64,000 bases of DNA from Cohnella sp. OV330 (GTDB lineage Bacteria; Bacillota; Bacilli; Paenibacillales; Paenibacillaceae). Shown here piece by piece: positions 16,389 to 24,655 of this stretch (its first letter is position 1; the number at the start of each line of letters is the position of its first letter). The DNA lies in NCBI RefSeq assembly GCF_900112065.1, contig NZ_FOKE01000004.1, positions 310,001 to 374,000 of the forward strand. Direction: 5' to 3'. Position numbers and translations under genes: made by a program. Under the pieces are notes generated by a model. That model was not told the origin of the DNA, did no database searches, and worked only from the letters and a program-made list of their open reading frames with translations.

Positions 16389-17301
16389 GGGCGGGCTCTC
16401 CCTTCGTCTTGTTGGCCTTCGTAGGCCTGCGGACCGCCGATTCGAGCAGCGGGACGTCGCGCATCGCTTTTAGCGCCTTTTCCATCCCATGTTCCCTAGG
16501 CAGAATCAGCACGCCAAGCGCCCCGGTATCCAAATCGAGCTTCGCGATCGGCAAAAGGGAAGGTTCTCCGTCATCCCTATACACGCCGAGCCTTGTCGAC
16601 AAATCGTGCAGGATCGCCTGCCTAAGACCTAAGTTAGAAAGGGTTACTTTCGCATCATCGCTCACGGGCGTGAGGATAAAGCCGATCGCCTGCTTTCGGA
16701 TGATCTCGAGGTCCGATTCGAGCCCGACATTCATCATATAGACCGTTCCGACCGTAACGCTCGCGTTTTCCGCCTTCACCGGCGCGAACGATACTTCCGC
16801 GACATCCTTGATCGTTTTCCCTTTCATGAACCGCAGCACGACTCCGATGCATACGATCCCAAGCAGCACGCCCCAGATCCAGCCGAATATCGTCGCCGCA
16901 AAGCTCACCAGAAGCGCAGTCGCTATCGACAAATAGTTTCGTCCTTCGAAAACGACGGCAATGCCCTCAATATAGGTCGCGCCGCGCGGGACGAGCTCCT
17001 GGTGATCGATTGCGGTCAGCGTTCCCCTCTCCATGTTGCGCACTTCCCTGAATTGCTGCGCCGCGAGCGACAAAAACGTGATCGCCGTATAATCCTTGCT
17101 CATCAGCGCGGGAACGGCAACCGCGCCTAAGGCGCCGGCGATGAGCCCGAGCGCTAGATGTATGATTTTGCCGTGCGGATAGGCCGGGTACTGCCTGTAA
17201 TCGCTACGCAGCATGACGACGCGTGCCAAAAAACCGAATAACGTGCCTAACGTCACGCCGATCAGTTCGTGATGGCCGGCCAGCCACTTTGCCGTAATCA
17301 T
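16381..17301 (-). CDS. YIEGIA family membrane protein
   Basis: A 306-residue protein bearing the diagnostic YIEGIAVVFEGRN motif near residue 110. Hydrophobic segments lie at about residues 12-30, 48-68 and 125-160; the C-terminal half is soluble. The family is found in sporulating Bacillota and has no well-defined biochemical function. GAGGAGG precedes the ATG at 17301. It is followed immediately by its small partner gene and then der. Confidence 0.85.
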   Translation of the reverse strand: MITAKWLAGHHELIGVTLGTLFGFLARVVMLRSDYRQYPAYPHGKIIHLALGLIAGALGAVAVPALMSKDYTAITFLSLAAQQFREVRNMERGTLTAIDHQELVPRGATYIEGIAVVFEGRNYLSIATALLVSFAATIFGWIWGVLLGIVCIGVVLRFMKGKTIKDVAEVSFAPVKAENASVTVGTVYMMNVGLESDLEIIRKQAIGFILTPVSDDAKVTLSNLGLRQAILHDLSTRLGVYRDDGEPSLLPIAKLDLDTGALGVLILPREHGMEKALKAMRDVPLLESAVRRPTKANKTKGEPAHG

Positions 17302-17386
17302 GACCTTCTCCTCCTCTAGCCCGATTCCTTTCCATTCCTTAGTATGCGCAGCTTAATCGTCCTCAAAAGGATCATTTTCGAGACGC

Positions 17387-17420
17387 AAAAAGGCGCTGCA
17401 GAAAAGCTTCTGCAGCGCCT
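17387..17420 (-). terminator. Intrinsic terminator of the S1-domain protein gene
   Basis: A perfect stem GGCGCTGCAGAA/TTCTGCAGCGCC followed on the minus strand by TTTTTG. Confidence 0.9.
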
Positions 17421-17441
17421 GTCGTCTATGTGGTTCGTTTT

Positions 17442-18683
17442 TTACTTGAACTTGCTCAGCTTGTCGCCGAACTTCTCGGCAAGCGTGAAGCTCATGCTTT
17501 CCGGAGCCGGGATGTTTGCTTCTTCGCGTCTGCCTCTCGGTTCGCGCGGCGCACGCTCTTGTTGAGCAGGCGCTTCTTCGGTCTCCTTGATGGAGAGCGA
17601 TACGCGCTTCTCGGCCGGGTTGAAGTCCAAAATTTTCGCTTGAACTTCTTGGCCTTCCTTCAGCACTTCATGCGGCGTAGCGACGTGACGGTGCGCGATC
17701 TGGGAGATGTGCACGAGGCCTTCGACGCCAGGCGCGATCTCGACGAATGCGCCGAAGCTCACGAGACGCTTCACGACGCCGGTGACGACATCGCCGGTAT
17801 TGAACTTGCCGTTGACCGATTCCCACGGACCCGGTTGAGCGGCCTTGATGCTCAGCTTGATCTTGCCGATCGACGTGTCGACGCTCAGAACCTTCACGTT
17901 GACCTTTTGGCCTTCGGAAACGACGTCGGCCGGATGCGCCACGTGGTTCCAGGCGATCTCGGAAACGTGAACCAGTCCGTCTACGCCGCCGATATCGACG
18001 AACGCGCCGAACGGAGTCAGGCGCTGAACCGTGCCTTCGAGCACTTGACCCGGTTGCAGGGATGCCATAACCGATTGCTTTTGCGCTTCGTAATCGGCTT
18101 CGAGCACTTCCTTCGCCGACAAAATCACTTTGTTGTTTTCGCGGTCGATTTCCTTCACTTTTACGCGAAGCGTACGACCCTTGTAATCGGAGAAATCTTC
18201 GACGAAGGTGCGTGCGACCATCGAGGCCGGGATAAAGCCGCGAACGCCTACGTCGGCGACCAGGCCGCCCTTGACGACGTCGGCAACCGTAACTTCGAAC
18301 GCTTCGCCGTTATCGAATTTGCTTTGGAGATCATCCCATGCCTTCGCGCCGTCGATTTGACGCTTAGAAAGGACGAGGCTTGCCTTTTCGTCATTGATGC
18401 TGACGACCTTCGCTTCTACTTCCTGGCCGATCTGAACGGCGTCGGAGGCATTCTCCAGGTTGACGTTGGAGAGCTCGCGAAGCGGGATGACACCGTCGTA
18501 TTTATATCCAAGGCTTACATAAGCTTGGTTGTCTTCGATTTTAACGATGGTTCCCTTCACGGTATCGCCCTTCTTCAGCGATACGACGTTCTCCAGCTCG
18601 TCTTGCGTTACCGTCTCTGCGGCATTGTCGGCAGCGACAGGCTCCTGCGCGGCGGATTCCTGGACATTGATTTCTTCAGACAT
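17442..18683 (-). CDS. S1 RNA-binding domain protein (bS1 homologue, YpfD)
   Basis: A 413-residue protein with four S1 domains (starting near residues 38, 122, 205 and 290), shorter than the six-domain enterobacterial S1. The repeated G(A/G)FVxIxxGVxGLVHxSEI-type strands are clear in the third and fourth. The N-terminus is acidic and the C-terminus is Arg/Glu/Pro-rich. By order with cmk it corresponds to Bacillus YpfD. It probably binds mRNA or ribosomes. The ATG at 18683 has GAGG upstream. Confidence 0.95.
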   Translation of the reverse strand: MSEEINVQESAAQEPVAADNAAETVTQDELENVVSLKKGDTVKGTIVKIEDNQAYVSLGYKYDGVIPLRELSNVNLENASDAVQIGQEVEAKVVSINDEKASLVLSKRQIDGAKAWDDLQSKFDNGEAFEVTVADVVKGGLVADVGVRGFIPASMVARTFVEDFSDYKGRTLRVKVKEIDRENNKVILSAKEVLEADYEAQKQSVMASLQPGQVLEGTVQRLTPFGAFVDIGGVDGLVHVSEIAWNHVAHPADVVSEGQKVNVKVLSVDTSIGKIKLSIKAAQPGPWESVNGKFNTGDVVTGVVKRLVSFGAFVEIAPGVEGLVHISQIAHRHVATPHEVLKEGQEVQAKILDFNPAEKRVSLSIKETEEAPAQQERAPREPRGRREEANIPAPESMSFTLAEKFGDKLSKFK

Positions 18684-18716
18684 GGAAATAACCTCCTCAG
18701 TTCTACCACAACTTTA

Positions 18717-18743
18717 TTTAAACCCGCGACGCGGGGTTTAAAT
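18717..18743 (-). terminator. Palindromic hairpin between plsC and the S1-protein gene
   Basis: TTTAAACCCCGCG/GCGGGTTTAAA forms a strong stem in the gap between plsC and the downstream S1-protein gene. There is no extended U-tract; it may terminate or attenuate read-through, or mark an RNA end. Confidence 0.5.
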
Positions 18744-18797
18744 CACTTAAGTATAAAAATAGGACGAATGACCGTAGTATGCTCCGGAAGAATTAAA

Positions 18798-19385
18798 TTA
18801 TTGCGCGGGCTTGCCGGTATTCAGCATTTCCTTGATCTTCGACATCAGCAGCTCGGTAGCGGCTTCTTGGGCTTCCGGCGAACCGTCGCCCGCAAGCTTC
18901 TCCATATCGAGCGGCGCCCCGTACACGGCCTTCATTTTCGTAAAGGGACGATAGCTGCCGACAAGCGCTACCGGCACGACTGCCGAACCGGCGCGCAGCG
19001 CCATGCTCATCGCGCCCCGCTTGCCCATGAGACCGACGTCTTTGCGCGTCCCTTCGGGGAAGATCCCCATCACTTTTCCTTCGCGCAGAATGCCGATCGC
19101 CGTGCGGATCGCCTCTTTGCTGACGCCGCCTCGTTTTACCGGAAAAGCGCCCAGGTTCGCAATCAGCGCGCCTAAGCCCGGAATGTTGAACAGCTCCGCC
19201 TTCGCCATATAGTGGACCTTGCGTTCGACGCCGATTCCGAGCGCGATCGGATCGAGGAGGCTCGTATGGTTGCTGGCCAGGATCACGCCGCCCTCAGCGG
19301 GAATCCGCGACGCGCCTATGGCTTCAAAGCGGTACAGCAGCTTGAACAGGACTCTCAGCAGCAATCTCGCAAATCGGTAAAGCAT
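18798..19385 (-). CDS. plsC: 1-acyl-sn-glycerol-3-phosphate acyltransferase
   Basis: A 195-residue enzyme. The catalytic NHTSLLD (HxxxxD) motif lies near residue 39 and the glycerophosphate-binding FPEGTR near residue 109. It converts lysophosphatidate to phosphatidate. An N-terminal hydrophobic helix associates it with the membrane. Start at 19385, 4 bases after the cmk stop, so the genes are cotranscribed. Confidence 0.95.
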   Translation of the reverse strand: MLYRFARLLLRVLFKLLYRFEAIGASRIPAEGGVILASNHTSLLDPIALGIGVERKVHYMAKAELFNIPGLGALIANLGAFPVKRGGVSKEAIRTAIGILREGKVMGIFPEGTRKDVGLMGKRGAMSMALRAGSAVVPVALVGSYRPFTKMKAVYGAPLDMEKLAGDGSPEAQEAATELLMSKIKEMLNTGKPAQ

Positions 19386-19388
19386 CGG

Positions 19389-20093
19389 TCAATTCTCCCT
19401 TGCGGCGATCGCCTGCGCGGCCTTAAGGCCGAGCGATACGATCTCGTCCACGATCTCGGCGATCGAGCGCCCCGTCGAATCGATCAGCAAGGCGTCCGCG
19501 GCCTGACGCAACGGCGCGATATCGCGCTCGCTGTCCATCCGGTCGCGTAAAGCGATCTCTTCTTCGAGCTGATCGAGCGTTAAGCCGGGCTTTTCCCCAA
19601 GCTCCAAAAACCTGCGTGTCGCGCGCTCCCGCGGCGAAGCGGTCAAGAAAACCTTGAGCTCGGCGTCGGGAAGGACATGCGTCCCGATGTCGCGGCCGTC
19701 CATGACGACGCCCTTGGCGGCAGCCATCAGGCGCTGAAGCTCGGACATGCGGGTCCGGACGGCGGCATTCGCGGAAACGAGCGAGACGGACGCCGTCACT
19801 TCGCGCGTGCGAATCAAGCCCGTGACGTCCTTGCCGTCCGCCAGTACGATCTGGCCCCCTTCGCCGGGAAGCAGCGAGATGTCGAGTCCCGACGCGAGCG
19901 ATGCCAAGCCGTCCTCGTCGTCCAACCGAAGCCCGCGGGACTGCGCGACGAAGGTGACGGCGCGGTACATGGCGCCCGTGTCCACGTAAACGTATTGAAG
20001 CTCGCTGGCGACCAGCCTGGCGACCGTGCTCTTGCCCGCTCCGGCCGGTCCGTCGATCGCGATGTTGATGCGGTGCGGATAACGTTCATTCAT
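19389..20093 (-). CDS. cmk: Cytidylate kinase
   Basis: A 234-residue kinase phosphorylating CMP/dCMP. The P-loop DGPAGAGKST lies near residue 14, followed by YVDTGAMYRA; MDGRDIGTHVLP and the lid region SPRERATRR are present. The best ribosome binding site GGAGG lies 14 bases before the ATG at 20093, which is longer than usual, but no closer in-frame start exists. It has its own sigma-A promoter and is followed directly by plsC. Confidence 0.96.
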   Translation of the reverse strand: MNERYPHRINIAIDGPAGAGKSTVARLVASELQYVYVDTGAMYRAVTFVAQSRGLRLDDEDGLASLASGLDISLLPGEGGQIVLADGKDVTGLIRTREVTASVSLVSANAAVRTRMSELQRLMAAAKGVVMDGRDIGTHVLPDAELKVFLTASPRERATRRFLELGEKPGLTLDQLEEEIALRDRMDSERDIAPLRQAADALLIDSTGRSIAEIVDEIVSLGLKAAQAIAAREN

Positions 20094-20251
20094 GAAGTAG
20101 CAACAAGCCTCCTAGAGCGCACAAACATTGATGCATCCGGTCGATTAGACAAGAGGTCCATCGGCCTGCGGCAAGGCGGAGACGAAGCTGCTCGGCAACG
20201 CCTGCTTAAGCATAAAACCAGCCGGCGACCGCCTGCGCACGAATGAACAAA

Positions 20252-20280
20252 TTATACCACAGCATATATTCAGATGCAAA
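20252..20280 (-). promoter_or_regulatory. Sigma-A promoter of cmk-plsC
   Basis: Minus strand: TTGCAT, 17-base spacer, TATAAT, about 160 bases before the cmk start. The -35 box overlaps the U-tract of the ypfB terminator, so the promoter begins where the upstream transcript ends. Confidence 0.8.
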
Positions 20281-20317
20281 AAAGGCAAGCCGAATAGACG
20301 TGGGTCTATCCGGCTTC
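20278..20317 (-). terminator. Intrinsic terminator of ypfA-ypfB
   Basis: Minus-strand stem AAGCCGGATAGAC/GTCTATTCGGCTT followed by GCCTTTTTT. Its 5' arm includes the ypfB stop codon. Confidence 0.85.
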
Positions 20318-20500
20318 ATAAGGTATTCCTTCGGCGCGTTCGGCGGGGACGATCAGCGTTCTGATCTCGGGTACGCGCAGCAGCAGCTGCGCGATTACGA
20401 GCAAGATCGCGCCGGCCAAAACCGCCGTGCGCAAGTATAAGTCGACGCGCTCCGCCGCCCGTCCGCGATCCGAACGCCTGCGGTCTCCTTCGCCGTTCAT
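20306..20500 (-). CDS. YpfB-like small membrane protein (DUF5359)
   Basis: A 64-residue protein with an Arg/Glu-rich N-terminus and one transmembrane helix (about residues 24-42, TAVLAGAILLVIAQLLL), ending in a short acidic tail. Size, topology and position between ypfA and cmk match Bacillus YpfB. Ribosome binding is weak (AGGGG about 11 bases upstream of the ATG at 20500). Function is unknown. Confidence 0.7.
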   Translation of the reverse strand: MNGEGDRRRSDRGRAAERVDLYLRTAVLAGAILLVIAQLLLRVPEIRTLIVPAERAEGIPYEAG

Positions 20501-20521
20501 GACGCCACTGCCCCTCTACGC

Positions 20522-21178
20522 CTAATCTTTTCTGCGCTCGAGCTGCTTTTCGAAGCAATACCGGATGATCTTCTGCTGGTCGGTATCCTGGATGTCCTGA
20601 AACCGCATCATGACCAAATTGTGATGCGGCTCGACGGGTACGATCCGGACGATCTCGGCTTCGAATTGCGCATGCGAGACGGCGCCGGATTTATAGTTCA
20701 ACAGCAGCCAGCAGCTTGCTTTCATATTCGGCGTGATCGGCCACTTGCGGTCGCACCTGAACGATACGCCGCCGCCGCCGACATCGTCGGTCAGCGCCGT
20801 AAACCGCAGCTTCTCCCCGAGACGGACGGCAATCTCGAGCTGCGCTTCGACGCGAAGGAAGCTTCTGCGCTGCTCCCTGGTGATTTCATCCGGATCGGGC
20901 TTCGGAATGACCAGCTGGCTGATGCCTTCCCTGCGTATCGAATGGACGTGGGCGCCGAACTGGTGCTTGACGCCCTCGGACGTAAAGTATGTAAGCTTGA
21001 GTTCGTCCCCGGGCTGGGTCCGATGAAGCCTGCGCGTCTGCTCGTCGATGGGGATATCCACGTACAAAAACCGCTCGTCCGCGTCCGTGACCCGTGATCT
21101 GAGCATGTCTGGCGCCCCGCCGTCGTTGGTCGCCGCATGGGGCTGAATGTAGAGCATTTGACCTATCTTGGGAAGCAC
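20522..21178 (-). CDS. YpfA-like PilZ protein, c-di-GMP-responsive flagellar brake
   Basis: A 218-residue protein with an N-terminal YcgR-like domain and a C-terminal PilZ domain. The c-di-GMP binding RxxxR is visible as RSFLR within QRRSFLRVE. The second motif, normally (D/N)xSxxG, reads DVGGGG, with glycine in place of serine. In Bacillus, YpfA (MotI/DgrA) binds c-di-GMP and inhibits MotA. GTG at 21178 is the start, with GGAGG 6 bases upstream; longer in-frame starts lack a ribosome binding site. Order ypeB-ypfA-ypfB-cmk is conserved. Confidence 0.88.
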   Translation of the reverse strand: MLPKIGQMLYIQPHAATNDGGAPDMLRSRVTDADERFLYVDIPIDEQTRRLHRTQPGDELKLTYFTSEGVKHQFGAHVHSIRREGISQLVIPKPDPDEITREQRRSFLRVEAQLEIAVRLGEKLRFTALTDDVGGGGVSFRCDRKWPITPNMKASCWLLLNYKSGAVSHAQFEAEIVRIVPVEPHHNLVMMRFQDIQDTDQQKIIRYCFEKQLERRKD

Positions 21179-21312
21179 GCTGCACCTCCATGCGACTGCT
21201 GTATAATGTCGAATAAATGCGAACCTCGTTCTAAAGTTCGTATTATCCTTTGCATTATAGCACGATCGCTTGTCCGGCGGCAGATGCCAGGCGGTCAAAA
21301 TAGTTGAAATCG

Positions 21313-21334
21313 GCCGGACCGCTTACCGGTCCGG
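21313..21334 (-). terminator. Hairpin after ypeB, possible terminator
   Basis: Stem GCCGGACC/GGTCCGGC with a short loop, just after ypeB; followed on the minus strand by CGATTTC, a weak U-tract. Confidence 0.45.
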
Positions 21335-21352
21335 CGCGTTCAGCCGGAAAGG

Positions 21353-22732
21353 CTACAAAATCGCCCTTGCCGAATCCGGGATTTGTTCGACCTTCTCTTC
21401 GATGCCCGTGTCCGCATTAACGTATATGCGATACTGCGCCCCGTTGATTTTGCCCGTATATTCGTGGCACAGCACTTCTTTGTCTTCGTCGTTCTCGATG
21501 ACGGCCAGATGATGGCCGGTTACCTGGAGTTTCGGATGAAGCACCGACTTGGCTTTGACTTCGTCGACGGACGCTTTGCCGACGGCGATGCCGGCTTCGT
21601 GGTAGACATGGTCGGCCGCTTGCAGGCCGACGGCCTCCCCGTTGTCCAGCGCGATCCGCACGGTCACTTTGTCGGGATAGATCAACACGCCGTTTTTCTC
21701 GGCTACGAAGGTGAATACCGCGACATGATCGTATTCGTCGTACGTGACCGGCGCCATGGAAGGATAGCCCTTCTCCTTCAAAAATTCGATCGCCTTCTGT
21801 TTGGCGGCTCCGACGCTTAAACTCCGAGTCTTGACGACGCGCGGATTCATGAACCACAGCAGCTTGCCGCCTTTTGCAGCAAAGTCCATAACGATCCGCG
21901 GCTTTCCTGCTTCCCTGGACACACCCTTATCCGCGCTCACGGTGGCCGTGTAGGTCGGATGATCCGTTTTGGCTCCGTTTTCGGTGATCTTAATCTCGCG
22001 GCCTGTATCCAGCGAAGCGATGCCTAGGAAATCGCGCGCATTGCGGCGAGCCTCCTCCGCAGAGATCCTCGGCCCCGAGACATGGCCGTGCGCGCGCTGA
22101 AGATGCTGGGAAGCGGATGAAGGTCCCCAGTCGTTTTCCGGATAGGAGGATACCTTTTTGTCCACGGTCTTGAAGCCGTCGATAATGGAATTGTCGGCCG
22201 TTTGATCGGCGCTCGCGATCGCGACCTCGACGTCCATCCACCGGAGATGGTCCGATAGGACCGCATCCTGAACTTTGCCCAGTTCCTTGTTGATATCGGC
22301 CGCTTTGGCGTAAAGGGACTGCATCGTTTGCGTCTCTTTGTCGGACAACGGCTCCTTCGTAAGGTCCCGGACCGACGTCCGGTACGCAAAATCGGAAATG
22401 CGAGTCAAAAAGTTTTCCGCTTGATTAAAAGGCAGCAACGTAAGCGGGAGTTGATTCACCTCGTTTTGCGCCTGGCTCGTGAGCCGCCACACGTTGACCA
22501 GTCCTTTGCGCTGCATGCGGTAAGAGGCGCTGTTCACCGCAAGCGTCTTGCCGAGCTGTTCCTGCAAGCTGCCCATATGGTTCGTCAGATCGTGGAATGC
22601 CCGCTGGTATTGGTTTTCCGCCTTGATCAGCACCGCGTTTTTCTCTTGATGCTCCTGGTATCCCCAAAAAACGGCGCCCGCGAACAGCAGCGCGCAAAGC
22701 GGAAACATTACTGCGCTCAAGCGTTTGTACAT
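21353..22732 (-). CDS. ypeB: Spore germination protein YpeB
   Basis: A 459-residue protein with an N-terminal signal anchor (residues about 5-24), a coiled-coil-rich N-terminal half and C-terminal PepSY-type repeats. In Bacillus, YpeB stabilises and controls the cortex-lytic enzyme SleB in dormant spores. The sleB gene normally sits directly upstream, between prsW and ypeB; here only a 52-codon zinc-ribbon gene is found. ATG at 22732 has AAAGGGG upstream. A sigma-G-like promoter precedes it. Confidence 0.93.
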   Translation of the reverse strand: MYKRLSAVMFPLCALLFAGAVFWGYQEHQEKNAVLIKAENQYQRAFHDLTNHMGSLQEQLGKTLAVNSASYRMQRKGLVNVWRLTSQAQNEVNQLPLTLLPFNQAENFLTRISDFAYRTSVRDLTKEPLSDKETQTMQSLYAKAADINKELGKVQDAVLSDHLRWMDVEVAIASADQTADNSIIDGFKTVDKKVSSYPENDWGPSSASQHLQRAHGHVSGPRISAEEARRNARDFLGIASLDTGREIKITENGAKTDHPTYTATVSADKGVSREAGKPRIVMDFAAKGGKLLWFMNPRVVKTRSLSVGAAKQKAIEFLKEKGYPSMAPVTYDEYDHVAVFTFVAEKNGVLIYPDKVTVRIALDNGEAVGLQAADHVYHEAGIAVGKASVDEVKAKSVLHPKLQVTGHHLAVIENDEDKEVLCHEYTGKINGAQYRIYVNADTGIEEKVEQIPDSARAIL

Positions 22733-22772
22733 AAAAAACGGCCCCTTTCATTCCCAGACTACGGATTGCCGT

Positions 22773-22802
22773 TAGTGTGGGTATGAGGAGCCGCCTTTAT
22801 GC
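22773..22802 (-). promoter_or_regulatory. Putative sigma-G promoter of ypeB
   Basis: Minus strand: GCATA, 18-base spacer, CACACTA. This is close to the sigma-G consensus (GmATR and CATnmTA); the same -10 sequence precedes dacF. Confidence 0.5.
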
Positions 22803-22955
22803 ATGCGTTTCTTCGATGTCGAATCGGTCCGCGTTGCCGCAGACGCACTGCCTGAACCCGGTATCGACCTTTCCGCGTTCCCGCTTGCCCCGCAAAATGA
22901 ACTTTTCCCCGCAGGACTTGCATCTGATCGTCACTTTGACGCGCACGCTGTTCAA
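22797..22955 (-). CDS. Small zinc-ribbon-like protein
   Basis: A 52-residue protein read from TTG at 22955 (GAGGG about 6 bases upstream). It carries two cysteine pairs, CKSC (residues 12-15) and CVC (residues 37-39), around a basic hairpin, suggesting metal binding. It occupies the interval between prsW and ypeB where sleB is expected, in the same direction. No function can be assigned. Confidence 0.6.
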   Translation of the reverse strand: MNSVRVKVTIRCKSCGEKFILRGKRERGKVDTGFRQCVCGNADRFDIEETHA

Positions 22956-23010
22956 TGGTTTCCCTCGCTCCCGGAACTATTAAATACCATTATGTCCAAA
23001 TTCCGGGGCC

Positions 23011-23700
23011 TTAACCGCCTTCTTCGCGATGCATGAGCCTGAACGGAGAGACGTCGTTCGCGCTTTGGACGTACCGGATGCCGCGGAACCAAAGCAGAAG
23101 CATGAACGGCACGATGATCCACATCCACGTCCTGGGCAGCGACTGCATCAAAAAGTCGTAAATGCCGTGCCAAGCGATAGGCAGCACGAACGCCATCGAC
23201 TGGAACAAGCGGGCTTGTTTGCCCTTGGAGAACTTCGCTTTGCCCATGAAGTAACCCATCACGACGCCGAACAGCGCGTGTCCGGATACCGGCAGCAGCG
23301 CGCGGACGAGCAGCGAGCCGAAGGTGGCAGGCTCGGCGAACGCGTACATCACGTTTTCGATCGTCGCGAACCCCAGCGAAACCGCGGTCGCGTACACGAT
23401 TCCGTCGTACGGCTCGTCGAACTCGGTATGATTGAAGACGATATGATAGAGAACGAACCATTTGAAAAACTCTTCGACGCCGGCGGAGATGACGAAAGAG
23501 AACGCAAAGGGCGATTCGCCGAGCCAGATCATGAGCCCCCGCTGCACGATCATGATCGGCAGCACGATCAACGCCCCGGTCACGAACATTTTGGACACCA
23601 TCGACAGCGGTTCCGTATCGTATCGGTCTTTCCAGTAAAAATAGGCGAGTAAAGCGAGGCCGGGCGCGATAGCCGCAGCCAGCACGGAGAAGATCAGCAC
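23011..23700 (-). CDS. prsW: PrsW family glutamic-type intramembrane protease
   Basis: A 229-residue membrane protein with about eight hydrophobic segments. The PrsW catalytic motifs are present: EEFFKW (EExxK), the FATIENVMY helix and conserved histidines in GHALFG and AWHGIYD. In Bacillus PrsW starts cleavage of the anti-sigma factor RsiW. GTG at 23700 is the start, with GGAGGGG upstream. Adjacent to the ypeB-ypfAB-cmk region as in Bacillus. Confidence 0.92.
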   Translation of the reverse strand: MLIFSVLAAAIAPGLALLAYFYWKDRYDTEPLSMVSKMFVTGALIVLPIMIVQRGLMIWLGESPFAFSFVISAGVEEFFKWFVLYHIVFNHTEFDEPYDGIVYATAVSLGFATIENVMYAFAEPATFGSLLVRALLPVSGHALFGVVMGYFMGKAKFSKGKQARLFQSMAFVLPIAWHGIYDFLMQSLPRTWMWIIVPFMLLLWFRGIRYVQSANDVSPFRLMHREEGG

Positions 23701-23737
23701 GGCGAATCCCCTCCTTTCCTTCTGGTATCATAAGCGC

Positions 23738-23789
23738 AAAAAAGGACAGCCGCATTAAAAACGATCGCCGTTTTTATGCAGCATGTCCG
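23738..23789 (-). terminator. Intrinsic terminator of mecA
   Basis: A long minus-strand stem pairing GGACATGCTGCATAAAAACG with CGTTTTTAATGCGGCTGTCC, followed by TTTTTTG. It is one of the strongest terminators in the window. Confidence 0.9.
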
Positions 23790-23804
23790 TCTGGGAGCGC
23801 CGAT

Positions 23805-24407
23805 TCAGGCGAAATGCTCCGTCAGCACTTGCACGGCATGGGCCGGGATTACCAACTGACCGTATTCTTCAAGCACGGCAGGCGTCACGGAGGTCGCGTC
23901 GCCGTATTCCGCGAGAATCGCGATAAGGGCGTTGTCGTTCGCGTTTTCGCCGGTGGACGGATCGAAGCACAAAATCCAATGGTTCTGGTATTTGTACATC
24001 CTGCCCTCGTCCGTGATCTGGGACTTCAGCATCTTCGCGGCGCCGATCGCGTCCTCGATGTCCCGGAACCGATATATGATGGCTTCGCTCTGTTCAAGCG
24101 TGACTTCCATTTCGTACACTTCTTCGTCGAGCTCTTCCTCGGCGCCAGCCTCGGTATCCCTCTCCATTTTGCCCCTCGTGACGATGACGACCATGCCTTG
24201 CGCGGGCATCGCGAACACCTCGACCGCCAGCGGGCCGGAAGCGTCGAAGCCAAGCTCGCTGTAAGCCTGATCCATCATTTCGCTGAAGAGCTCGTGAACT
24301 TTCGGAATTTCCCGCCACATGTCTTCCTTCTGGATCCCGCGTTCCGACAGATCGTCAAAGGTAAGGAAAATCCTAATCTTGTCTTGGCTAAGCCGCTCCA
24401 TCCTCAT
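23805..24407 (-). CDS. mecA: ClpC adaptor protein MecA (or its paralogue YpbH)
   Basis: A 200-residue adaptor with an N-terminal substrate-binding domain (MERLSQDKIRIFLTFDDL), an acidic linker (EEELDEEVYEME) and a C-terminal ClpC-binding domain ending HAVQVLTEHFA. It recruits substrates such as competence regulators to ClpCP. ATG at 24407 has GGAGG 8 bases upstream. Position near prsW resembles Bacillus ypbH, so the paralogue name is possible. It is monocistronic, with a strong terminator. Confidence 0.93.
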   Translation of the reverse strand: MRMERLSQDKIRIFLTFDDLSERGIQKEDMWREIPKVHELFSEMMDQAYSELGFDASGPLAVEVFAMPAQGMVVIVTRGKMERDTEAGAEEELDEEVYEMEVTLEQSEAIIYRFRDIEDAIGAAKMLKSQITDEGRMYKYQNHWILCFDPSTGENANDNALIAILAEYGDATSVTPAVLEEYGQLVIPAHAVQVLTEHFA

Positions 24408-24595
24408 GACAGGATCCTCCCTTCTGCACACGATGGGTGATAACAGCGTATGACGCGGCAGGCGATACGTGTGTATTTTGTGCTTTAACATATGTTATCA
24501 CTTCTACCCTCGAAATGCACTAGCCAAAACCCACAATTTTAACTATAGAATGAACCGCTGACGCGACTTTTTCGGGCTGAAGGCGAGTCTGGCAT

Positions 24596-24643
24596 AAAAA
24601 AACGGCGTCTGGCGCCTCCCTTCCGGGAATGCGCCGCGACGCC
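24596..24643 (-). terminator. Terminator of the 115-residue protein gene
   Basis: Minus-strand GC-rich hairpin (GGCGTCGCGGCGC.../...GGCGCCAGACGCC) followed by TTTTTTT. Confidence 0.78.
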
Positions 24644-24655
24644 GCCGCGGGCCGT

